This document shows, piece after piece, positions 1 through 10,740 of a DNA stretch of 64,000 nt. The notes beneath the pieces are model-generated. The model was not told the DNA's origin. It saw only the letters and a program-made list of their open reading frames with translations, and did not search any database. The translations under genes and the position numbers were made by a program. Numbering within the stretch: the stretch's first letter is position 1; each line of letters begins with the position of its first letter. Source of the stretch: Lates calcarifer (Eukaryota; Chordata; Actinopteri; Centropomidae); assembly GCF_001640805.2 (NCBI RefSeq), contig NC_066856.1, forward strand, positions 2,675,937-2,739,936, in the 5' to 3' direction.

Positions 1-1716
1 TACTTGCAGCAAAGGGCCTGACCAGCCTGACAGGTGAGAATAGGGCTTTTGTAATTATTTAGCAAGGACACGTTCTGGAACATTAAGAATGACCAAAGTA
101 AATGGAGATCACATGGAAAATGAAATGGGCACAGAAGCACTGAAGATGAGTGCTGTGGAATGTTGCTCAGAAGATACATCTTGTGCGAGAGGGCTGTTTT
201 AATGGCCTAACTTCTGTCTTTGCCTGGGGGTACAGTATGTAAAAACAGAGTGATATTTAACGTGACTTTCCATGCCTTAAAAGCAAAATTAACGAGGCAG
301 ATAGAAATTTTATAGCCCCGTGTGATTAAGACATTACACCACCTTAGGTGTGATAATTGACTTTTAAGTATAGCAATATTCCATGAAGCCAGCATGTCAT
401 GGGCTTTTTTTTATGTGGATCACAACCTTTAATTTCAGCAGCTAAATATGTTCTTCCCATTTTTTTCTCTGTTTTCTCAGCTGCGTGACTGCACAGTGTT
501 GCATTTCACTCCAGCAAATTAAGCAAGCTCAGTGTTTGGAGTACAAAATCCAAGTTTTCAGTGATGAATTGCATACTCTGTGTTAAGCAGGAGACTTATT
601 GAAGTTAATTCACATTGGAATGTTGATTCAGAAGATCAGAATTGTCTGAGCCTTCTGCAGATCTTACTGATGAGTTTTTCTATTGTTATACTATTTGAAT
701 TATGGATAGGGTTAAAAAAAAATCCCCATGAGATGGAACATCTCTGCATCCATAGATAGACAGGGACACACATGCACAGACATTTTCCTCACAGTATCAA
801 ACCTTCTGTCTAAGTTTGGAGAAATGTGATGCCCCATAGTTTAACAGTCACAGCTAGAAGCTACAGAGTCTGTTAGTGTTTTGAATTGTCTCTCATGAGT
901 GGAATATAGATGACATCCTTGGCATTATTCCAAAGAGATAACTGAGTCAGACATAAGGAACCCCATTGAAGTGGAAGGAAATCGCTCCATGCAGGACTTC
1001 CAGGCCATTGTGTCTATCATATCTCTCTAATTTGAATATAATCTGTTTTCTTTTTCTCTCAGTGGTTGCCAAGTTGATCAGCTGGCTTCATATTTTCTAC
1101 AGATAATACGTCAACAGTTAATTGGCTTTGCTAGCTAACATAGGCAACTGTACCATTTCTGCACACAGAAAGCATTTATAACAACAATGTGCCCCCCCCC
1201 CATATGTATAATGTCTGAGGATATTTACTGGCATAAAAAAATATATAAAAAATACCCATGCAAAATCTCTTTTTTCCCCTAGGTCTATGATTGATTCCTG
1301 AAATCTGTGAGTGCATTAAGACTAGAAGTCAGCTTGTTTCAGTGAAATCTTGAGAGGTAGTACATCTAAGAATGAGATGATGTCATGAACATAAAAGTAG
1401 TTTTTTCTAGGCTCACAATGAGTAAGAATTAATCTTATTTGCAGTTGCATTTCAACAAGTTTACAGACATGTTTCTCGTAATGGCAGTCTATGGGGAAAA
1501 TGCTTTTTGGACCATATCTTTTATATTTTGGACTTTTTGCTAATCTTTGCTTAGCCATGACAGTAAACTAGCATGCACAATACCAGGACCCTGGAACAAG
1601 CCCATCTGAATGGAATGTAGTCATTTTTAATGTTAAAAGTTGTAAATGTGCTTTTTTGGCTACGACAAGCCAGAATTTGTGCTGTGAAAAAGACCTGTAG
1701 ACCCATGATGATAACA
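1..1716. other. Unannotated non-coding stretch
   Basis: I see no gene, RNA or recognisable transposon here. Reading frames are short on both strands and resemble no family I know. The only compositional feature is a run of ten C at 1192-1201, followed by AT-rich DNA. Confidence 0.6.
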
Positions 1717-1751
1717 TGCAATAAAGGTCCTTATTGGAGACCTTTATTGCA
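1717..1751. repeat. Perfect 13-bp inverted repeat (hairpin) with AATAAA on both strands
   Basis: The arms TGCAATAAAGGTC (1717-1729) and GACCTTTATTGCA (1739-1751) are exact reverse complements around a 9-base spacer. Each arm reads GCAATAAAGG on its own strand, so an AATAAA poly(A) hexamer faces outward in both directions. Pairing does not extend beyond the 13 bp, so it is too short for a typical microRNA precursor. It could be the end of an old palindromic element or chance. No downstream GT-rich element or transcript is evident. Confidence 0.7.
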
Positions 1752-3201
1752 CTTGGTCAGTGTGTTCATTGCCTTAAACACAGGGGCCATGTTTTTCTTT
1801 TAGCTCTTTTAAGAAAAACAAAACAAAAAAAAAAAACAAAACTATAAACTTTAACTCAGTTACAAACAATAAAGTCTTAATGAACTAGATTTTTGCAATA
1901 TTTCGCATTCATTCAGATTTAACAGTAATACACTCTTCAGTAAAGAATACAGTTAATTTATTAGCTGACTTGACATTTATAAAAATGTTATATAAAAATA
2001 AATCAATTGAAAATGCTTGATTTCTCATTTAATGTCTTTTATGCATTACATAAAGCACTATGAGAAGCCTTATTGTATGAAATGTGCCATTGTGGCTTTG
2101 CAAGATGGGGTTTCATAGATCTCTGCTATAGAGAAGCAAATTGTCTTACTTTGTGAAGACAGAAGTGCTCTAGCAAAAATAGATAAATCTACTTACCAAA
2201 TAAGTCATTCAAAAGGAACATAAATCAGAGAAAATGGCATGCCACACTATCAAGAGAATAGCAAGAGAACAAGAAAGCTGACTTCAGTCATATCGCTGAT
2301 GGCAGCAGTTACTGACACAAGTTTAGTTTCCACCAAAGTTTAATTATACTCAAGCAGGCACCCATTGGGAGAGACGTGTCACACCACCTCAGGGGGTGTT
2401 GAATCTCACAGGTTAAACATAGAGCGAGAAGCGTGGGCCACCACTCCACCTGCTATTCTCCATTACATTCAGCAGAATGTTATTAGAGAGACCATAAACA
2501 GACACAGACAATCAAGTACATACTGTATACACAAACATTTACATAGACAAAAAATGGGGGAAGATGGGGAAGAGAAAGACAATATGACAGAGATAGTGAC
2601 ACAGAATAAGATGCAATACAGCCATGTTTCCATCCACTGTCAAGCAGATGCTATGTTGCAAAAACACACCCAAGCAAAAATGCAAAGTCTCTCCAGAGCT
2701 CAGTAGTGCTGTGACATTGTTATCATTATTGTTATCACTGTTTATGATCAGTATGTCAGTCATAAGTCATATTCTGTGCTTGCATCTAAATTCAAAATAA
2801 AGTGCACCTGACTTCCAGTGCCTGATCATCACAGATTATACTTAAAAAAATGACTGAAATGTTTAAATGCAAGGTTGATGTGAGTGGACGGACTAGTGAG
2901 CTGTCTGGGGAACACATTCGAGGTTGTAGAACAAGTACTGGCATTGAGCAGTCCATGATTTTGAACATTTTTAAGAGAGTACAGAAATACAGGATAAATA
3001 CAGGATTAAAAGGAAGACTTTGAGGCCTGTAATGGGTTTGCTGCTTGCTGTCACCTTAGTTAGATACTCATGTCAGAAAATCCAGATCTTGACAACAAGG
3101 TGGAACCTGGTAGAGCTGAAATAGGATGAGCATCATGGCAACCACCTCCCCCTAGAATGATTGCCTGGCTCAGTTGAGCAGGAAATCATGACTCAGATTG
3201 A
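1752..3201. other. Unannotated non-coding stretch
   Basis: The stretch contains an A-rich tract at about 1812-1841 and generally AT-rich DNA to about 2060. A reading frame of about 113 codons at 2365-2706 has an unstructured, low-information translation and no recognisable domain, so I do not call it a gene. Nothing else is supported. Confidence 0.55.
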
Positions 3202-3612
3202 GAGAGCCATGCTATCAGCTCTGTGAGGCTTTACTTAAATTATTATGTTTAGCAAGTTAAACTTTTATCATCTTGGTTTTGCATGGTAGCATGCTAATAT
3301 TTGCACAGTATTGCTCAGTATTCAATTACAGTATTCAAGTACTCAAATTTCAAGGCAATCCATTCAATAGTTGCTGAGACATTTCACTCAAAAACATCTC
3401 ATGGCAGTGCTGGATGGAAAGGCAGGGAATCACTAAAGTCAGTGGGAGTCATTGTTTGGGAGCCATGAATATCTATACCAAATGTTGTGCCAGTGTGTCC
3501 TGTAAATGTTGAGATAGTTAATGGCAATCCAGGCAATCGTTACTTCGAGATATGTACCAAGAGTGGACCAGCTGATTGACATAGCCATCCCCAGAGCCAT
3601 GTCTCTAGTCTA
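3202..3612 (-). repeat. Widespread percomorph interspersed repeat, family A, copy 1 (reverse orientation)
   Basis: This matches from memory a very common repeat of percomorph genomes. Diagnostic phrases are the start AGAGCCATGCTATCAGCTCT, the middle block around 3345-3400 (TGGCAATCCATCCAATAG-like, here AAGGCAATCCATTCAATAG, followed by TTGCTGAGACATTTCACTC), and the end GAGCCATG near 3592-3612. The copy is diverged and has internal deletions. Copy 2 of the same family lies in the opposite orientation at 53375-53652. I recall neither its formal name nor its class. It carries no coding potential. Confidence 0.65.
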
Positions 3613-6240
3613 CTAATAAAAGCATCATGTTGGGAATTTGGAGATGTTCTGATTCTGGTAAAAGACTATGTTGGCTTTGCAAGACAGTATTTACTTGCAT
3701 CTTCTTGGTCACATAAACTGTCTGCTATTTTAGTTTCATGCAACACATCCAGATTGGCTTACCAGAACAGTGTCTCAATGGTGTAGTTCCTCTATGCAGT
3801 ATCTCATCAACAATGTTGTGACCTCACATGCTAAAAATTATATGAGACAGCAGGAAGTAGCTAAGATAATTAGATTCACTTGTGCCCTTGGGTGCAGACC
3901 GGTTGACTGTGTCTACTTTATAACAGGTCAGTGATGGAGACCCAGCTGGTGGGACTGATAGAAAGCAAAAGGAGAAATTTCAGTGTGTTCACACCTGATG
4001 TTTGGGCAAGATGCATGAAATGTATGCCAGCCTTTGCCCAAGAGAACTCTGGTGTAGTTAGCAGTAGGTGAGAGGGTAATCCAAGCCAGCTACAGGGCAC
4101 AACCCAAATCACAAGGTTTTGTGACTGTAAAGAGACAGGTTTTGACATCTGAGCTGGCAACTTGTGTTTGATAAGTCTAGCATAAGAAAATGAGTGAAAT
4201 CTTCTTAGTTCAGAAAAGATAAATCACAGCAAAGAATGTAGCTCTATAGCACATAGCTGCTCCAAGTCCATTATGCTTACAATCATGTCAGACAGAGAGA
4301 GGCTGAGACAGAAAGTGGGAGTCACCAGAGCCAATGAAACTCCTCCACCACTGATGCTGAGCCCCACTTCCTCCGGACTAGGAGTCTTGTGGAGGGCTTA
4401 AGGTTAGCTGCTGCTGCTGCTAAGCTTCCACCACTGTTGATCTGTCTAAGAGCAACAAGACAGCCGCATGAAGGAAGAGAGACAGAAGGGGGTGGTGATG
4501 ACGGGAAGTGAGGCAGGATTAGAAAGATGGATTTGGATGCTGGTGAAGGGTAGCCAAATGGTGAGAATTAAGGGAAAACAGTGAGCAGTAAGGCTTATCA
4601 AGGCAAGTGAGATTCAGCAGTCTTCTGCTGGATGCTGGGCAATAAAACGTGGCAGCTGCTCCAGCTGAAGCCCATTGTGCCTTAGTGGGAGGAGGACCCC
4701 ATCTAACCTGCCACGAAACACAATATGCTTTTTATATCTGCTCAAATTAAAGCCTTTATTGCTTTAGAGTGAACAGTTGGATGAATGTTAACGTCCTCTG
4801 TGAGACTTCCTTTTAGAAAAGCGGGGCAATGATGTGTTATGAGGGTACATTCTCAGCATATCCTGGATTGTTTGTATCTCCCTTAAAATCTATCAAGAGT
4901 GCATTCAGTTCACATTCAGTTTGGCTCCATCTCAGGAGTGTCCATGGTTACAGCAAAGAGAAAATAATTTAACCCATCATTTAATAATCCTGTCTGCCTA
5001 CCGAGCACATTCACAGGGTTCACTTTGGGAAGTGGTGCTCTATGAGATATGTTTGGACGTCTGTTTAGAGATTTCACTTTGTGCATATAAACAAAGTAGC
5101 ATTAAAAAAAAGTGTCTGAATCTGTGCTCAAATGCACACATACAGATCAAGAAAGAAAAACATCCCCTGGAAGACTTTTCTATGTAGTTTCAAACTGACG
5201 ATCCTCTTGGACTTTGCAAAAGATTTGCTGAATTTCCAGTCATTGCTGTCAACCTCTGGGTATTAGCGTCAGGGTACCATGATGCGGAACACTGACCCTT
5301 TCTTTCCTTTGGCAGAACAAAATGGCAATGAGGGAATCTCAAACATGCAGGATTTGTCTCATTTTAATATTTAGCACATGCCCTGCTTCCTCAGATGTGG
5401 GGGCCAAAACAAATGTTTTCCATAATGCAACCAAGTGTAGCCATGAAATGATCCATTACCATTTTTCTTGTTTTTGAATCGCCATAATACCACCTCAGAA
5501 AGTGGCTTGGTTTTCCAAGTTCAGATACAGTACAAGACTCACTGCTTTTTTCAGTGGTGGTCTATGTTCATTCTCTTTAATGATTTACTGAATGCCCCAC
5601 TTTATCACTGTTATGTTTTAGAAACTGCTCATAGTAAACGTTTTATATGCAGTATATGTCATTATCAGAAAGTTAAGTAAACTAGAAAACATTTTAATAC
5701 CAAAGGTTGCTAACTAACTTAAACTGTCAAATCATTCTTTTCATGCAAACTAGCTTGTTTTGCTGAAAGAGCTTCAATTTTCACCTCGCTTCTTTACTAA
5801 ATAAAGAGTGTTAACCAATACCTAGAGGCATGTAGCAGAATAATTTACACCAGTGAGATGACAAGGGTGTCAGGGAATTAATTACAGCATTAAAGGTGCA
5901 GATAGCAACAGTCTAAATGCCTCTGAGAGAAGAAAACAGAGACTCAGAGGAAGAAAGTGAAAAAGAGAGCTTGGTGGGTCAAAAGTTATCTCTACCCTGC
6001 AGCATAATGGGAGTGTTAAACATACCTAAACACTTCAAAGTGCTGTTTGGTACATGGAGAGGTGCTCAGTGGAACAACCTCTACTTTATGTCTGGATGTG
6101 AACGCAGTTATAGATCACCTGCACTTGCTCCCCCCTCTTTCTTTCTCTTAGTTCCAACTTCAGCAGATGTTACAGAGTTTGAATTATTCTTTTTCTACAT
6201 GTGAAGGTACACAGGAAGCCAACGCTTTTTCATCTCCAGC
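3613..6240. other. Unannotated non-coding stretch
   Basis: I recognise no gene or transposon. A short GCTGCTGCTGCTGCT run lies near 4410-4424. The frames at 3918-4160 (minus), 4921-5187 and 5917-6204 (plus) are under 100 codons, lack domains and are not flanked by convincing splice or promoter context. Confidence 0.5.
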
Positions 6241-6460
6241 TGATTGCTAGGACGTTATTGCTTTGACTGAGGGTGACAGCAGCTGTCACGGCTGTCAAAC
6301 GACTCGGCCTGCAGCATATCAACCTGCAGGTTATAGTGTGACTGGTGACATGCTCAATCAGCCATTAAAGCGAAATCACTGTCAGTGGTACATAGCTGCT
6401 GACAATCAGTCATCACAGGGAGGGGGCTCATGGGTCCAACTGGACTCAAGGTGATTGCAA
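6241..6460. promoter_or_regulatory. Candidate regulatory block with palindromic TALE-homeodomain motifs
   Basis: TGACAGC and GCTGTCA form a perfect palindrome around one central base at 6274-6288, and a third CTGTCA lies at 6292-6297. TGACAG is the core bound by MEIS, PKNOX and TGIF proteins, and closely spaced inverted copies are a known TGIF/MEIS arrangement. The surrounding 200 bp is free of recognised repeats. Function is an inference from motifs alone, and motif clusters this short also arise by chance. Confidence 0.25.
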
Positions 6461-7120
6461 GGAAAGTTTGTGATTTAAGGTTAAGCCAATATATGAGTGA
6501 TGTGCCGTAAGCGTATTGGTCTTTCATTAAATATTGAATATTAGCCAGTCATGTGCAATCAGTCACTCCCCACATGATGGAAGTTCCTGCAGGAGGAGTT
6601 GAGGATTGTCAGTGGGAGGAAGTGACCCCTGGTCTATGTGGATGTCCACTTGCAGAGGGTCAGTATATGCATAAGTCAGAATCACTAAATGAAATCATTT
6701 TTTTTTTTTTTTGTATTTTTAATATTTTTCTTACATCAGATAAATTACTATTACATTGTTTTGGACAATTCTAAAGACAATATAATGCAAATCAATCCAA
6801 GAAACTATGTAAATCTGACTAACCAGACAGATGGTTTCCTTAGTGTGTAGAAAAGTCTAATAAAGCACAGTGGCACAGTGGTGGACAAAGTATTTAGATC
6901 CTAATATATTGTATATTATTATCTTTATTTCTTTAACAGTGTCTCCAACTACTTGCCATTTTCCTCCACAAAAGACAATGTCTGCTCATCATAATTTGCC
7001 TAATCATGTGACAAGTTCCACTAAAGACTGATTTTTTTTTCCCCCTTTTCTATTTTTAGAGGGCAGAGAGCTGAAGTTATTGACTAATTCACCAGACATA
7101 AAAGACAGAAATTAGAAAAA
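6461..7120. other. Non-coding stretch with poly-T and a possible repeat relic
   Basis: A run of 15 T lies at 6698-6712. At about 6878-6903 a short segment (GTGGTGGACAAAGTATTTAG) resembles the start of a fish repeat whose consensus contains a similar 'aagtatttagatcc' phrase, but the match is too short to call. Nothing else is visible. Confidence 0.45.
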
Positions 7121-7440
7121 CAATAAGACATGCTGCTGAGCCTGGGAGCTCCCTGCACTTTTTGTTAGAATTTTAAAACAAAGATGTCTATTGTCTAAGA
7201 TAAAAAAAAAAAAAAAAAAAAACCTTAACATGTTGCAAATCTGAAAAGCTGTTTAATAAACATATGTTTAAAGGCATTTAAATGAAGCTAAGTGTTGGAG
7301 TTAGTATTATTCAAAATTTTGACGCCAGTATTTTCACTTTTACTGCAAATGAATATCGGCTCCAAATATCGGTTATTGGCCTCCTTGACTACTGATAATT
7401 GGTATCTGCCCTGAAAAAACATAACCATATGTGTTAGGAA
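7121..7440 (-). mobile_element. Truncated hAT-type non-autonomous element, copy 1 (reverse orientation)
   Basis: The reverse complement of this segment aligns along most of its length with the first ~290 bp of the intact element at 23854-24549. Shared landmarks include GACATGCTGCTGAGCCTGGG, CTCCCTGCACTTTTTGTTAG, TTCACTTTTACTGCAAATGA and CCAAATATCGGTTAT. The outer terminal inverted repeat, expected near 7425-7440, is eroded, and the distal half of the element is missing beyond 7121, so no target-site duplication can be read. A run of 21 A at 7202-7222 replaces the shorter A/T tract at the equivalent place in copy 2. There is no transposase. Confidence 0.75.
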
Positions 7441-8560
7441 ACAGAGTTTTGGCCACATTTTAACATCCACAGTTTCACTGACTATGCAGCATGTCAGATC
7501 TCTGTCATGTCAAGTAGATTGTTTTTCTCCTGCCATACCAGTTCAGCCCATTCATAGTAGCCATCTGCATAGCACATAGTGACCCTTATGACTCTGAGCT
7601 GTAAAAAAAAATGCTAAATGAAGAAATTACTGTTTACTGTTCCATTACATGGAAAATATTGAATAACATAATAGTAGCTTTTACTGTAATTGCATTAATA
7701 CCAAATGTATCAACCTTCAAAACTGTGTTCCAGCTAAAATTTCCCTTTCCAAAGCTAGTCCACTCTTGGTACGGGAACAATAAACAAAACAATAAACTTT
7801 TCTGTAACCACTCCATAAAAGTTTTACATTGAAGCAGAAGCGAACAATTTGGGGTCACACATGGATCCAAACCAGTGCTCCCAAGACTGATGTAACAGAC
7901 TGAAACAGCCGAGAGAAATACTGTCAAATGCCAAGTGCTACAGTCAGAGATTGAGTCCAGGTCTGTCCACAGTGGAATATTACAGTTATGCTGTAACACT
8001 GCACAGAGGGCCATGCTCCCTATAAAACATCAATTGAAGGTTTCTAAATCACCCGACAGGTCAAGTATAAACCAGCAGAGAGGGGCCTTTGAAACTGTAA
8101 GTTTGGTGTTTCAATTTAGGCCAGCTATCATGGAAACTTTTCCAACATGAAAGGAGCTTTGGATGGAGGCAGGTGGAGGGTCACAAACTGTTGCCACTGG
8201 TCAGTAAAACACACAGAGGACAAGAAGTAATGAGAAAAACAAAGCAGATTCCAGTCATGTTGAAATATAAAGAAAATTGTTGAACCCTGAGGGTAAAAGT
8301 ACAAAGTGTCTGTCAAATATATTGCATAGCTCATAAAACCTCATTCCAGGGGTTAACAGCTGGCTGGTGGGGGAGGAAGGATGAGGTAAGGTGAGGTTGA
8401 GGTACAGGTGGAACAGAGGGGAAAAGCGACTAACCTTAATCCCCTAAACTTTCTCCTGAAGGAAGCACTTTTTTAATTCCTGACTTATCCTTCCCTGGGG
8501 AGGGACTGTTATCAGCTGATTCTTTCTTCCTCCCCCTGCCCCTGTTTTCCTTTTCCCCTT
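7441..8560. other. Unannotated non-coding stretch
   Basis: I see no gene. The frames at 7634-8014 (minus) and 7935-8150 (plus) overlap each other without domain content. The DNA around 7840-8340 has an even, repeat-like texture, but I cannot match it to a family. Confidence 0.45.
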
Positions 8561-8720
8561 CCCTCTCTCTGATGCATCTGCCAGGTGTGATAAGGCAGAC
8601 AAACGTTACCTTTACAGGGCTATTAAAACCATTTCCCCCCGCAGTTTTGAAATGATTATCGCCTTAGGCCCACGGTTACAGGTTAGCTGATAGCTCACCT
8701 CCATCTGCCCATATCTGGGT
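8561..8720. promoter_or_regulatory. Candidate regulatory block with adjacent E-box and GATA motif
   Basis: An E-box CAGGTG (8582-8587) is followed after one base by GATAAGG (8589-8595), in a repeat-free, CpG-containing block. The spacing is shorter than the classical E-box/GATA composite, so co-binding is uncertain. The call is inferential. Confidence 0.18.
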
Positions 8721-10710
8721 GACTCTTTGAGGCTTAGGGCTGGCTGGGTGGTTGAAGATTATATGCGTTGCTTAAACCGCTTGAATACCAGGGGAAAACG
8801 GCAAAGGTGGGAGGGAGGAGAAGAAAAAAGGGATGGAAGAAATGAAAAGAGCAGGAGTCCTGACATCCACAATGCTGTGGTGGATGATAAGGGATACGGT
8901 GACAGCTCTTCCTCCCTCTGTCTGGGGCTTGGACTGACTTTATGTTGGACACATTGTCAGGTAAAGGGCAGTCACAGTCAGTCTTGAAGGAAGGTGGGTG
9001 ATCTTTTTTGCATTTCAAGAATTCGCTACATTGTTCGAGGATATATCCTTAATTTGTTGTAAATTGGATTAAGGTAAGATATCAGTCTTGATTCAAAACA
9101 CCTTAGGCAGCAATTGTGAGGTGGAAGAACAGATTTTTTTCATATAAAATAGAAATTCATCAAAAGACTGAAGCCATCTCATTTACAAAACACTCAGAAA
9201 CTGCTTACAGTAGTCATTTGTTAGCCACTGAGACAGCTACAGTATCTGTCCTCCAGTGTGGATGCTTCCTGCCAGCCAGCACTGTCTCCCAAATCCTCTC
9301 AAGCTTTACGTCTGCTCCATAGAGATATCACCACCAACAGCAGCTGCCGTTGACTTCCTCCCATTACCTGCTCCTCACTTATCTGTCTGTGCCTGACTGA
9401 TGGTCTTCTTTATTTCTGCCCATTTCCTGCTGCCCGTTAGAATGTGTCACTTATTGGTAGTCGATCTGGGTCAAATTTGATCCTCTTTTCTATTATCATA
9501 TTTTATAAAAACTGCAGACACAGAGTACAAAGAGACAATGCCAGTTCAAATGTAAAAGGGAACAGCTTTCTTTTTCTTTGAGCAATCAAGTGGAAATTCT
9601 AAGTGACTGATGCAGAGCTGAAGTGTTCATTAACTCTGTAAAGGTGGAAACAGCCCTCCTTTAGCCACTCTGAAACCTTCCTAACAGAATAATCTGACAG
9701 CTGAGGCACTTAACTGAGGTAGCAACGAATATATATTAACATTAATTTAATTGCAGTCAGAGAATTTCCTCTCTAATTGACCTTGGCCCCCTTTACAGCA
9801 TAATTACTAAGACCGTCACTTTTGCTCACTGCAGCCAGACACATCCTGTAAGGTCAGTGACCCAGCAATCTGCATAAAGAATTAAACAGGTGATAAAGCA
9901 GGGTTTACAACAGCCTAATGACGAATTATCAGCCAGTAGAACCTGCAAATTCATTTTTAATGTAAACCCTGATAACAAGTCATGTGGGAACCTGTAAGTA
10001 TGTGGTTAATAAGACCAACTGGGAGGCATAAAGGTTAGTGAAATAAAAACCAGCTGTCTTTTGTCTTGGTGCATTAGCACACACACATTATGCCAAACAG
10101 AAACCTAGCGAGAGCTGAAGCCGACATGAGTTACAGATAAATGCTTTATGGTCAATGCTAAATGCCAAAATCACTTGTTACTTTGGCATTTAAGACAAGA
10201 ACAATCACTCCTTTAGGAGCAGCTAGTTTGCCCTTAATAAGGCATTTAAGACATCTAAATATAGGCTTGGTTTATGATCAAGACTCCAGCTGTAAAAAGT
10301 ATCATTAAAAATAATCAGTCTACTGCCACTGAGCTAAGAACTGATTGAGACACAAAGTCCTTTCTTAGCTCTGTAAAGAGAATGATTTGTCACCAGAGAT
10401 GTCCACTCCTGTTTCCCCTGACCTTGCAGCAAGCACTAACTTGTTATTCTATACAATAACATAACAAAGCACCTTTGACTGGAGGAGCTCCTTTAACCAG
10501 AGCAGTTTGCCAGAGGTGACTGGAACTGCTCAGCCATGCAGTCAAGAGCCTGCCGAGAGCTTTTCACGCCAGTGTTTAATGAGCTATGTTCATGTCCACT
10601 CCACATCCATCTCAGTCCATTATTGGCTCCAAAAAGCTTTCAAAATGTCGTTTGAGCACTCAGTGTACTTAACCAATAGCCTATTCAAGAATGTGCCAAT
10701 GGTCCCTCTT
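8721..10710. other. Unannotated non-coding stretch
   Basis: I see no supported gene or transposon. The block 9740-9960 contains several TAAT-type homeodomain cores and a TGACCTTGG nuclear-receptor half-site near 9779, giving it the texture of regulatory DNA, but this is not evidence of function. Short frames at 8727-9018 overlap on both strands in purine-rich DNA and are compositional. Confidence 0.45.
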
Positions 10711-10740
10711 AAAAAAAAAAAAAAAAAGAAAGAAAAGAAA
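10711..10740. repeat. Poly-A tract (A17 then A/G-rich)
   Basis: Seventeen consecutive A at 10711-10727 continue into an AAAG-type stretch. I cannot recognise a retroelement body upstream, so I treat it as a simple repeat. Confidence 0.9.

Noticed and set aside
2365..2706. 113-codon frame
   Set aside because: Low-information sequence, no domain, no splice or promoter context.
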